DNA of 14,538 bases, taken from the NCBI GenBank assembly GCA_030615235.1, contig JAUWZR010000036.1, forward strand, positions 1 to 14,538. Reading direction: 5' to 3'. Made by a program: the position numbers and the translations under genes. This document shows, in pieces, positions 1-6,742 of the stretch. Origin of the DNA: Promethearchaeota archaeon. GTDB taxonomy: Archaea > Asgardarchaeota > Lokiarchaeia > Sigyniarchaeales > SOKP01. Below the pieces are notes generated by a model. That model made no database searches. It was not told the DNA's origin and worked only from the letters and a program-made list of their open reading frames with translations. The stretch's first letter is position 1; every line of letters begins with the position of its first letter.

Positions 1-32
1 TTTGGTTTTTAAATTAAACGAGAGAGTTTACT

Positions 33-76
33 ACGACGAAAATTCGAAAGACAAACGAAAAGTCGTGTTCGTTTGT
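33..76. other. Stem-loop with possible pseudoknot pairing
   Basis: ACAAACGAA (51-59) is perfectly complementary to TTCGTTTGT (68-76), giving a 9-bp stem with an 8-base loop. Five loop bases, GTCGT at 62-66, are also complementary to ACGAC at 33-37, so an H-type pseudoknot is possible. It lies about 48 bases past the stop codon of the minus-strand membrane-protein gene. It could be a 3' structure or terminator of that transcript, or belong to a gene left of the window. On the minus strand it is not followed by a clean U-run, so I do not call it a terminator outright. Confidence 0.35.
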
Positions 77-123
77 AAAAACTGCCTAAAGAATGATAAA
101 AAGTAATAATTTGTTTATTTTCT

Positions 124-948
124 TTACTCCGAGTTGGATAATCTTTCTTCGCTTTTTTTTGTTAAGTACTTCTCCCAATTAAATGTTAGTATAAATTCCA
201 TTACAGCAAGCGTGATTAATAACATAATAGATTCTGTTATGACACTTGAAATATCATTTACTTCTATTCCTGTTGCAGTAAACCCTAGTAATAACAAAAT
301 TGGAAATGTAACATAAAAAATCGTAGTTACATTTTTACCTGCCCAAGCCCATAATATGCAGCGTGTGAAATGTATTTTCTTCCCAGACATCCCTAGAGCT
401 ATCCAAAGTGGATCGTCAGGAATAGGAAGAGCCGCCGCAATAAATATATATAAATGCATAGATTTTGGATGATCTAATACCAATTTGCCAAATCCTTGTA
501 CGTTTTTAAGAGTCTTAGATTGGGTTCGTTTAACAACTTTCTTTGCACCAACCCCTATCAAGAATCCTACAAGTTCTCCAATTGCACTTCCAAAACCTCC
601 TATTACTGCAATTACTAATATTTCTAACCAAAAAGGTCCGTTTAAAAGAACTTCACCTAATGTTAATCCAAGATTTGAATATCTGATGTAAATTGAATTA
701 GAGAACGAAAATAATATAAAAGGATATGGTATTGGAAATCCAACGCTCGCATTTCCTATAAGACATATGAAAAATGAGATAAAAAGTACCAATAAATAAT
801 TAGAACCGTCTGTAAGTCCCGTAATCTCACGCCGTGATTGTATTATGGCGTTTTGAATATCTGGAACTGTAAGAAATAAGATTAAATATATAATAACTCC
901 TAAATAAAAAAAAGTAAACGCTATAATTAATCTGTTCGAAATTGCCAT
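124..948 (-). CDS. VTT/DedA-like (SNARE-associated type) membrane protein
   Basis: This 274-residue integral membrane protein has hydrophobic segments at about 7-27, 52-66, 105-135, 166-188, 200-225 and 238-256. The VTT-domain pattern is visible: a glycine-rich small-residue helix at 117-132 (GGFGSAIGELVGFLIG), the proline/acid re-entrant motif ALPIPDDPLWIALG at 173-186, and WAGKN at 202-206. DedA/VTT proteins are implicated in phospholipid scrambling or small-solute transport across the membrane; the substrate here cannot be read from the sequence. The ATG start is supported by AGGAGT five bases upstream (minus strand, about 953-958). It sits 24 bases after the cyclophilin-like gene and is probably co-transcribed with it. 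Family assignment is fairly secure; specific function is unknown. Confidence 0.72.
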   Translation of the reverse strand: MAISNRLIIAFTFFYLGVIIYLILFLTVPDIQNAIIQSRREITGLTDGSNYLLVLFISFFICLIGNASVGFPIPYPFILFSFSNSIYIRYSNLGLTLGEVLLNGPFWLEILVIAVIGGFGSAIGELVGFLIGVGAKKVVKRTQSKTLKNVQGFGKLVLDHPKSMHLYIFIAAALPIPDDPLWIALGMSGKKIHFTRCILWAWAGKNVTTIFYVTFPILLLLGFTATGIEVNDISSVITESIMLLITLAVMEFILTFNWEKYLTKKSEERLSNSE

Positions 949-972
949 TTTATACTCCTGAAAAGTCTGATA

Positions 973-1353
973 TTACGATTTAATCTTAGATATTTTGGTA
1001 TTCAAACCATTCTTCGCTTGCAGAAAGAATTCGAGATTTTCAGTAACCTTTCCGATTTTATTTACTTTAGTTTGTAATTCTGTATTTTCTAAAATAAATA
1101 TTAATTCATCAGATTTAGGATTATAGATGATATCTCCTTTCTCTACATTTTTATTAGATTTTGAATTAGTTCCCTTATAAATTTCAATCCCCGGGAGAGT
1201 CCAATAGACTTTTGATCCAAAACTAAACCTTCCTCTTAGTACTATTGGCAACTTATTAATTATGGCATCAGCTGATAAGGGCGCGATATACCGTATAATT
1301 TCCCCGTTGATTGCTCCTATTCCAAAAAGATCAATTTTTATTTTCATAGACAT
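973..1353 (-). CDS. Cyclophilin-like (TM1367-type) small protein
   Basis: This is a small soluble protein of about 126 residues. Its pattern fits the TM1367-like cyclophilin-fold family: an N-terminal beta strand (KIKIDLFGIG), a helix with PLSADAIINKLPIVLRG, then FGSKVYWTLPGIE, VEKGDIIYNPKSDELIFIL, and a final GKVTENLEFF. The family has the cyclophilin barrel but no established peptidyl-prolyl isomerase activity. The frame can be opened at a TTG (1359) or at ATG 1353 or 1347. I favour 1353 because AAAGG lies about 10 bases upstream. It is the first gene of a probable two-gene unit with the VTT membrane protein; their link is unknown. Confidence 0.65.
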   Translation of the reverse strand: MSMKIKIDLFGIGAINGEIIRYIAPLSADAIINKLPIVLRGRFSFGSKVYWTLPGIEIYKGTNSKSNKNVEKGDIIYNPKSDELIFILENTELQTKVNKIGKVTENLEFFLQAKNGLNTKISKIKS

Positions 1354-1492
1354 TTTCAATAGACCTTTTTTTGTCTGTATCTTATTTCTGAGAGATAATA
1401 TTAGATTAAATTAATATTTCTGTAATTAATAAGATGTAATTGATAAGAAATTTTACACAATTTTAATCAAGCGTGTCATAGCGATCAAAAAG

Positions 1493-1500
1493 TTTAAATA
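1493..1500 (+). promoter_or_regulatory. Archaeal TATA box, plus strand, with no protein gene behind it
   Basis: TTTAAATA preceded by the A-rich AAAAAG fits an archaeal BRE/TATA element. Standard spacing predicts a start near the G at 1524. The only downstream ATG (1513) would lie before that start and encodes six residues. The promoter therefore points to a non-coding transcript. Confidence 0.45.
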
Positions 1501-1523
1501 TTCATTTTCCCATGTTAATATTT

Positions 1524-1619
1524 GGACAATAGTTAAAATCATTGGTTTTTGATACGTAAGTGCAATTTAAACAACGGAGTAGTTGTTGCAAATTGATTCT
1601 TAAGTCTTGGATTTTTTTT
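1524..1619 (+). ncRNA. Candidate small RNA (structured, about 95 nt)
   Basis: Downstream of a good TATA box lies a hairpin. CAATTT (1563-1568) pairs with AAATTG (1590-1595), and AACAAC (1570-1575) pairs with GTTGTT (1582-1587) around the loop GGAGTA. A small internal loop (A1569 against G1588-C1589) separates the two 6-bp helices. The loop contains GGAG, a Shine-Dalgarno-like sequence that could be sequestered or exposed. A run of eight T at 1612-1619 could end the transcript. I see no C/D-box, H/ACA or tRNA signature. Promoter, structure and T-run are directly visible; that this is an RNA gene is inference. Confidence 0.35.
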
Positions 1620-1776
1620 CACCCAGAGTTAATGCCTATACGTTGATTTCCAATCAGTTTTATATAATAGTTTTTTCATACTGCTGAATACTCAATAATC
1701 ATTTGTTATAAATTTTGGATGCTTTCAATTATTCTCACGCTGGAGCAATTATTTAGTAGAGAAAAGCAATTAAGTT

Positions 1777-1923
1777 CTAATCTATGGTAATTTGAAGCTG
1801 TTTTGCCTGATCTCTTGTAGAATGAAGAATAGTTCTATTTGCTACACGTGACATTAAAACGTGAAGGCCCTCGTTTAAAATTAGTTTTACAGTCAATAGG
1901 GCTTTGATCCAGATGCGATTCAT
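1777..1923 (-). CDS. Short doubtful frame (48 aa), possibly a relic
   Basis: The frame opens at ATG 1921-1923 and ends at TAG 1777-1779. It begins MNRIWIKALLTVKLILNEG and ends AKQLQITID. No Shine-Dalgarno site or TATA box is visible in front of it. The frame remains open upstream to the end of the nucleotidyltransferase gene. I do not recognise it. The opposite strand over part of the same bases also reads like protein, so at most one of the two is meaningful. Confidence 0.15.
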   Translation of the reverse strand: MNRIWIKALLTVKLILNEGLHVLMSRVANRTILHSTRDQAKQLQITID

Positions 1924-1976
1924 TGGAACAAAGAAGATGATCCATTGAAACAAGTTTTCTGTGATAATCGGAGCTA

Positions 1977-2825
1977 CTATTGTCCACTTTTTTTATAAAG
2001 TTTATTCACAAATGTCAAGTCGAGGGCAGTATCAATATCGTAAAAATTCTGTTCTGATTTAACCCTACATACTAAAAATTCCATTTCGTTTTTGATTGAT
2101 GAGTTTATAGCATCAACAATTTTATTCAATTTTATCTTGCTAGCAAGATTCTCAAAATTTTTTACATAATCATAAGAAATAAAGAACATCGGGATAATCT
2201 GATTGAATTCTTCTTCATCTGATAGAGTGTTTATGTTTCTCTGATATATTTCCTTGACGTACTGTTTTGAGCCTTTTTCCTTCGTTCTTATACAAGATAG
2301 CATTTTATTACGCATTGGTCCAAATTTTTCGGTCTCTTTATTTAATGCTAATTTGTTAGTTCTTCGGTAAAAAATAATGGAATTCTGATTAACTTTAGTG
2401 TAATTTTCTTTAAACAAATTTAAAATTTCTTCCATAAGTTTATAGTCAAAAATTGTATCTCCCGGAATAACTAAAAATAGTTCATTGGTTTTAAAAATCC
2501 GTTTATTTCTTGTAATACTTAGAAAAGAATGCAAAGGACCTAACTTATATCGATTTCCAGCGTTGTGGGTTATTATCGTCTTGCTTTTGTATGGGTTTTT
2601 TGCTTGAGATGAAATAATGTCTTTCTCAATCTGCTTACCTAAATATCCAGTTACTATTACAATTGGTTTAATGCCAAATCTATATAATTGAGATATTAGA
2701 ATTGTAAGAATAGATTGATTCTTTAATGATTCGACTTTTATTAATGGCTTCGGTGTATCATCCGCAATTCCTTTAGCGCGTTTCCCTTCACCGGCACAAA
2801 GAATAATACTTGTGAGATTTTCCAT
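1977..2825 (-). CDS. Sugar-phosphate-type nucleotidyltransferase (MobA/RmlA-like fold)
   Basis: The protein is predicted to couple an NTP to a phosphorylated small molecule. The GT-A-like nucleotidyltransferase signature is clear. Counting from the upstream ATG, LCAGEGKR (21-28) is the nucleotide-binding loop, PKPL is at 37-40, a Rossmann strand is at VIVTGYLG (68-75), and the metal-binding GD lies in VIPGDTIFD (131-139). The C-terminal part is short, with no hexapeptide (left-handed helix) domain. The longest frame begins at 2861, inside map. I prefer the Met at 2823-2825 because family members start just before the first strand and this start removes the overlap. It is downstream of aspS and map, possibly in the same transcript. 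Substrate (CTP with a polyol phosphate, or GTP/UTP with a sugar phosphate) cannot be decided. Confidence 0.72.
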   Translation of the reverse strand: MENLTSIILCAGEGKRAKGIADDTPKPLIKVESLKNQSILTILISQLYRFGIKPIVIVTGYLGKQIEKDIISSQAKNPYKSKTIITHNAGNRYKLGPLHSFLSITRNKRIFKTNELFLVIPGDTIFDYKLMEEILNLFKENYTKVNQNSIIFYRRTNKLALNKETEKFGPMRNKMLSCIRTKEKGSKQYVKEIYQRNINTLSDEEEFNQIIPMFFISYDYVKNFENLASKIKLNKIVDAINSSIKNEMEFLVCRVKSEQNFYDIDTALDLTFVNKLYKKSGQ

Positions 2826-2835
2826 AAATTTTGTA

Positions 2836-3747
2836 TTAGGTGGTGACAAATGAATTTCCATCTAGATCTATTAGTATTGTATGCTCCTGTTGAGCAACTG
2901 GAGCTCCAGTTTTTTCTATTAAAAGAGGATAATGATCTAATATTCTTTTTCTTATAAAAACTTCAATTATTTTTTGGATTTTGTTTTTTGGGATAATATT
3001 ATGTTTTTCGATTAAACGTGGCGAGAATGGTAGGTAGTTAGTAAGTTTTTCTATTTTTTTCATGTAGTTTAATTCTTCATATGGAAGGTTTTTTTTGACT
3101 CTCTTAGCAAAACGATAAATATAAGATTTATTACCGTTGACAACTGTTCCTACACCAGAAGTAGCAAAAGGTTCACAAGCGTAAACTTCACCAGGTTGTA
3201 TAACTTTTTTATGATTTAAATCTTTAAAGTTAGGAACAAATGGACCTGCATGCAGATTGTACCGTTTCAACTCATGGCCGCCAAGATTAGTGATTGGTCT
3301 CAACCCTCGGTTAAGTATTTTTTCACCAATCGCTTCTCCAATTTCATAAAGTTTTATTCCAGGCTTAAAAAGTTTAATTGCAGCATTAAGTGCTTCTTTA
3401 GCCGCTTCAATATAGTTTTGCAGTTCAGGATCATTATTTATATTAAAAGTGATTGCAGAATCAGCAATATATCCATCACTATGAGACCCTAAATCTATTT
3501 TTAACAATCCTCTATCAGGTACAACTGTTGGATCGTCAATTGTTGGACTATAATGGGCAGCATGATTATCAAGTGATATATTTATTGGAAATGATAATTC
3601 GCAGCCTTGATTGATAATTTCGTCTTCACATCTGTTCGCAATTTCTAAAAAAGTCACTCCAGGTTTTATCAACTTTTCAGCTAGATTTTTAGCAGCTACA
3701 ACTGCTTTTCCAGCGGTTAAATAAGATTCAATCCATTCTTCTGGCAT
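2836..3747 (-). CDS. map: Methionine aminopeptidase, type II
   Basis: It removes the initiator methionine from nascent proteins in the cytoplasm, using a two-metal centre. At 303 residues it has the usual length for an archaeal MetAP-II. The expected residues are in order: H65 (NHAAH), metal ligands D85 (KIDLG) and D96 (ADSAIT), H158 (GGHEL), E192 (YACEP) and E288 (QQEHT). The type II helical insertion lies between E192 and the final strand (about 215-275). It starts 31 bases after aspS ends, on the same strand, and is followed by the nucleotidyltransferase, so it is probably part of one translation-linked transcript. No strong Shine-Dalgarno site precedes the ATG. No anomalies were seen. Confidence 0.95.
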   Translation of the reverse strand: MPEEWIESYLTAGKAVVAAKNLAEKLIKPGVTFLEIANRCEDEIINQGCELSFPINISLDNHAAHYSPTIDDPTVVPDRGLLKIDLGSHSDGYIADSAITFNINNDPELQNYIEAAKEALNAAIKLFKPGIKLYEIGEAIGEKILNRGLRPITNLGGHELKRYNLHAGPFVPNFKDLNHKKVIQPGEVYACEPFATSGVGTVVNGNKSYIYRFAKRVKKNLPYEELNYMKKIEKLTNYLPFSPRLIEKHNIIPKNKIQKIIEVFIRKRILDHYPLLIEKTGAPVAQQEHTILIDLDGNSFVTT

Positions 3748-3778
3748 AATTATCCAAAAAACTATATTTACAACATTG

Positions 3779-5101
3779 TTAAGGTGTTAATCGTTCGGGC
3801 GTTCTTGGATACATCACAGCTTCTCGAATGTCATCCAGACCGCAAATATATGTTATCCAACGAGCAATTCCTAACCCGAATCCCGCATGAGGAGGCATTC
3901 CAAAATCATATGCAATAAGATGGGATTCAAAGGAAGAAGCATTCAAACCTTTATTTTCTATGGCGTCCTCTAATTGGACTCTATTGTGAACTCGAGTACC
4001 TCCAGATGTTAATTCGAGCCACCCCATTTGAAGATCAAACGATTCACTATACTTAACATCTTTTGATGGTTGGATATAAAAAGGTTTTATTATCATTGGC
4101 CAATGAGTTATGTAGTAATATCCTGTTAAATCTTCTCCTAATTTTCTATAAGCTTCTGTAGATATATCTTCTCCCCATTCAATAGAAATTTTATATTTTT
4201 TTTCGAGTAATTCAAGAATCTCCTCGTATCTATAGCGTGGAAGGGGTAATTCTGGAACGATTGTTCTATTTTCCATGTTAAGAGTTTTCAGAGCAGCCAT
4301 TTTGTTCTCTCTAATATTCGTTATTACATTATGAACTAACTCTTCTAAAGTTTTTAAAACATCATACATATCAACAAAACTCATTTCTACATCCAATGTA
4401 AAAATCTCGCAGATATGCCTTTTAGTGTGACTTTTTTCCGCTCTGAAGGCAGGACCTATTTCAAATACTCGCTCATATACTCCACTTAATTGTTCTTTAT
4501 ACAATTGGGCAGATTGAACTAAAAATGCTTCTCTGTCAAAATACATAATTGGAAATAACTCAGTACCACCTTCTGTCGCGGAACCTATTATTTTTGGTGT
4601 TGTTATTTCACTAAAATCTTGTTCAAGTAAAAAACTCCTAATTGATTTTAAGACTTGTCCACGAATCTTAAAAATTGCTTGATTTCTTAAGGATCGTAGA
4701 TCTAAAGCCCTATTATTTAGTCTAAGATCAAGTTCTGATAGAGTTTCTCCGGTCATATCAATAGGAAGCTTTTCCGGGGTTTTGTTTAAAATTTTGATTT
4801 CTGACGGTATAATTTCAATTCCACCCGGTGCTGTTTTAAATTCCTTTACTTTTCCTTTAATCATTAAACAATATTGGTACCCAAGCTTAGCTTTTTCAAA
4901 TAATTCATCGGATACCACTCCTTTTTTTAAAGTAATCTGCCGTTCTCCATATTTATCTTGCAAGCTTATGAACTTCAAACCGCCTAGATCTCGAAAATTT
5001 CTTACCCATCCACCTAGAATTACTTCTTGATCGCGTAATTCTGGGGTAACATCTCGTGTATAATGAGTTTTCCTCCATCCATTTAATTCATCAGAAGACA
5101 T
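3779..5101 (-). CDS. aspS: Aspartyl-tRNA synthetase, archaeal type (class IIb)
   Basis: It charges tRNA-Asp with aspartate. At 440 residues it has the normal archaeal length. An N-terminal OB-fold anticodon-binding domain occupies about 1-105 (GGWVRNFRDLGGLKF). The class II catalytic core follows: the ATEGGTELFP loop at 175-184, motif 2 with FRAE at 219-222 and THKRH-like residues just after, SGGTRVHNR, and motif 3 GFGLGIARW at 407-415. Two points are odd. The motif 3 Glu that normally precedes the conserved Arg is Ala413. The OB-fold position that is Trp in the discriminating Thermococcus enzyme (my alignment from memory) is Arg34. It may therefore be non-discriminating and also charge tRNA-Asn. 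It is divergent from the methyltransferase gene across 89 bases and first in the aspS-map run. Confidence 0.93.
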   Translation of the reverse strand: MSSDELNGWRKTHYTRDVTPELRDQEVILGGWVRNFRDLGGLKFISLQDKYGERQITLKKGVVSDELFEKAKLGYQYCLMIKGKVKEFKTAPGGIEIIPSEIKILNKTPEKLPIDMTGETLSELDLRLNNRALDLRSLRNQAIFKIRGQVLKSIRSFLLEQDFSEITTPKIIGSATEGGTELFPIMYFDREAFLVQSAQLYKEQLSGVYERVFEIGPAFRAEKSHTKRHICEIFTLDVEMSFVDMYDVLKTLEELVHNVITNIRENKMAALKTLNMENRTIVPELPLPRYRYEEILELLEKKYKISIEWGEDISTEAYRKLGEDLTGYYYITHWPMIIKPFYIQPSKDVKYSESFDLQMGWLELTSGGTRVHNRVQLEDAIENKGLNASSFESHLIAYDFGMPPHAGFGLGIARWITYICGLDDIREAVMYPRTPERLTP

Positions 5102-5190
5102 AGTAACCTTATAATTTCATATTTTTACTTAAATTAAATTTGTAAAGGAAAATAAGAATAAATTTTTTGCCATCTTATTGACGATTAATA

Positions 5191-6738
5191 ATGCCAAAAC
5201 TAAACTTGAAAAAAAAAAATGAAGATAATGCTCAAGAACCAAATTGTGCTAAAAAAACTTACAAATTCCAGGTTTTGGAATTGATACTAAATCCTATAGT
5301 GAATAATATTGTTTCTGACAATGATTTATCAATCATTAAACAAACACGGGCCAATAGACAAAAAAACAGTTCTAACAGTTGGAAAAATTTATTAATTTGG
5401 GGCGAAAATAAAAGTATCATGGGATCATTGAATCACAAGTTTTCAAACAAGATTAATCTTATATATATCGATCCACCATATGCAACAGGGGGTAATTTTG
5501 AGTCAAAAACATTTATCGGAGAGAATGGCACATTTGAGAATAAAAAAGCTTACTCTGATATATGGGATGGAGGAATTAACGAGTATATTGATTTCCTTTA
5601 TGATAGATTATTGCTAATGCAGAATCTTCTTTCTGAAAATGGAAGTATTTATGTTCATTTAGATTGGCATGTTTCGCATTATATCAAAGTAATATTGGAC
5701 GAGATTTTTGGAAAAGAAAATTTTAGAAACGAAATCATCTGGGCTTATCCCGCCGCATCAGCCAGAACAAGAAGGTTTTTTATCCGATCGTTTGATTCTA
5801 TATTATTTTATACTAAATCAAATGAATATACTTTCAATGACGATCCGGGAATCTACATGGAATATTCTGATCGCGTTAAGTTTGCATTAAAAGAAGACGG
5901 TAAAGGTATGTTCTATTATCGGGGTGGAAGTCACAATGGTAAAAAACTCTCGCAAAAAGTCTATGTCACAAATAAAGGTATCTTTCCTCGTGATGTTTGG
6001 ACGGATATTCCTTATATTAGAGCAAATACATTGGAATATCAAGCATTTTCCACCCAAAAACCCGAACGACTTTTAAAGAGAATTATACTCGCATCTTCAA
6101 ATAAAGACGATATTGTAGCTGATTTTTTTTGTGGTACTGGAACATCTTTAGCCGTTGCGGAAAAACTTGGTAGGCGGTGGATTGGTTCAGATGTCGCAAA
6201 ACAGGCCATAAACATTAGCCGCAAGAGAATACTTGATGTGTGGAATAGCAATGATTTGATAGATTGGAAAAAAAAATATGGAAGGCGATCTCAGCCCTTC
6301 AAAATCGTGAGAACTAATGAAGATACGCAAGCAATAAATGCATGCAAAGATTTCCTCGTTGAGAATATACAAAAAAAGGATATCATGTCTTTAATCCAAG
6401 ATACCAAATTCGTTGTTAATATATCAAAAAAAGACTCTAAGATAATGGTTGATCTAGTAGATTATATCATTCCAAATTTAAATTTAATTAAAGATAATAT
6501 TAAAAACAGAATAAAAAATTTCTCAGATTGGATAGATAGCTGGTCTATTGATTTTAACCATCAAGAACATAGTTTTACCACGGCCTGGATTTCATATCGA
6601 ACGCTAAAAAATCGTAAGCTGGAATTAACCTCAGTTCCATATAACTACGAAGAGAAAGGGAAACACAAAATTTCTATAAAAGTGAACGATATTCTTGGTA
6701 TTGAAACCATCCAAGATTACGATGTAGTTATTACATAA
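5191..6738 (+). CDS. Site-specific DNA methyltransferase, type III Mod-like (beta class)
   Basis: It is predicted to transfer a methyl group from AdoMet to an exocyclic amino group of adenine (or N4-cytosine) in a specific DNA site. Motif order is that of the beta class: motif IV IDPPYATGG at 93-101, a target-recognition region at about 180-285, motif X-like TQKPERLL near 287-294, then motif I DFFCGTGTS at 311-319 and WIGSD shortly after. The last 65 residues, with VPYNYEEKGKHKISIKV and DILG, look like the beta-sandwich (PKD-like) tail seen in some archaeal and bacterial Mod proteins. The first 60 residues are variable and lysine-rich. It faces aspS across a short shared promoter region and ends 4 bases from truD. 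No restriction gene is visible, so it is an orphan methylase here or its partner lies elsewhere. Confidence 0.88.
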   Translation: MPKLNLKKKNEDNAQEPNCAKKTYKFQVLELILNPIVNNIVSDNDLSIIKQTRANRQKNSSNSWKNLLIWGENKSIMGSLNHKFSNKINLIYIDPPYATGGNFESKTFIGENGTFENKKAYSDIWDGGINEYIDFLYDRLLLMQNLLSENGSIYVHLDWHVSHYIKVILDEIFGKENFRNEIIWAYPAASARTRRFFIRSFDSILFYTKSNEYTFNDDPGIYMEYSDRVKFALKEDGKGMFYYRGGSHNGKKLSQKVYVTNKGIFPRDVWTDIPYIRANTLEYQAFSTQKPERLLKRIILASSNKDDIVADFFCGTGTSLAVAEKLGRRWIGSDVAKQAINISRKRILDVWNSNDLIDWKKKYGRRSQPFKIVRTNEDTQAINACKDFLVENIQKKDIMSLIQDTKFVVNISKKDSKIMVDLVDYIIPNLNLIKDNIKNRIKNFSDWIDSWSIDFNHQEHSFTTAWISYRTLKNRKLELTSVPYNYEEKGKHKISIKVNDILGIETIQDYDVVIT

Positions 6739-6742
6739 TGTT

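Larger units (their letters stand above)
1360..1976. other. Gene-poor interval with a candidate small RNA and short relic-like frames
   Basis: No convincing protein gene is present over about 620 bases between the nucleotidyltransferase and the cyclophilin-like gene. It contains a strong plus-strand TATA box at 1493-1500, a stem-loop at 1563-1595 and a T-run at 1612-1619. On the minus strand a frame of 48 codons opens at ATG 1921-1923 and ends at 1777. On the plus strand a protein-like stretch with no start codon runs 1900-1998. I cannot identify either; they may be chance or remnants of a decayed gene. Confidence 0.5.

Noticed and set aside
134..691. Open frames on the plus strand opposite the VTT membrane-protein gene
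   Set aside because: They are mirror frames of a well-supported membrane protein, lack Shine-Dalgarno or promoter signals, and have implausible composition.
1360..1976. tRNA or CRISPR array in the gene-poor gap
   Set aside because: No cloverleaf with T-loop GTTCRA and matching acceptor arms was found, and no regularly spaced direct repeats.
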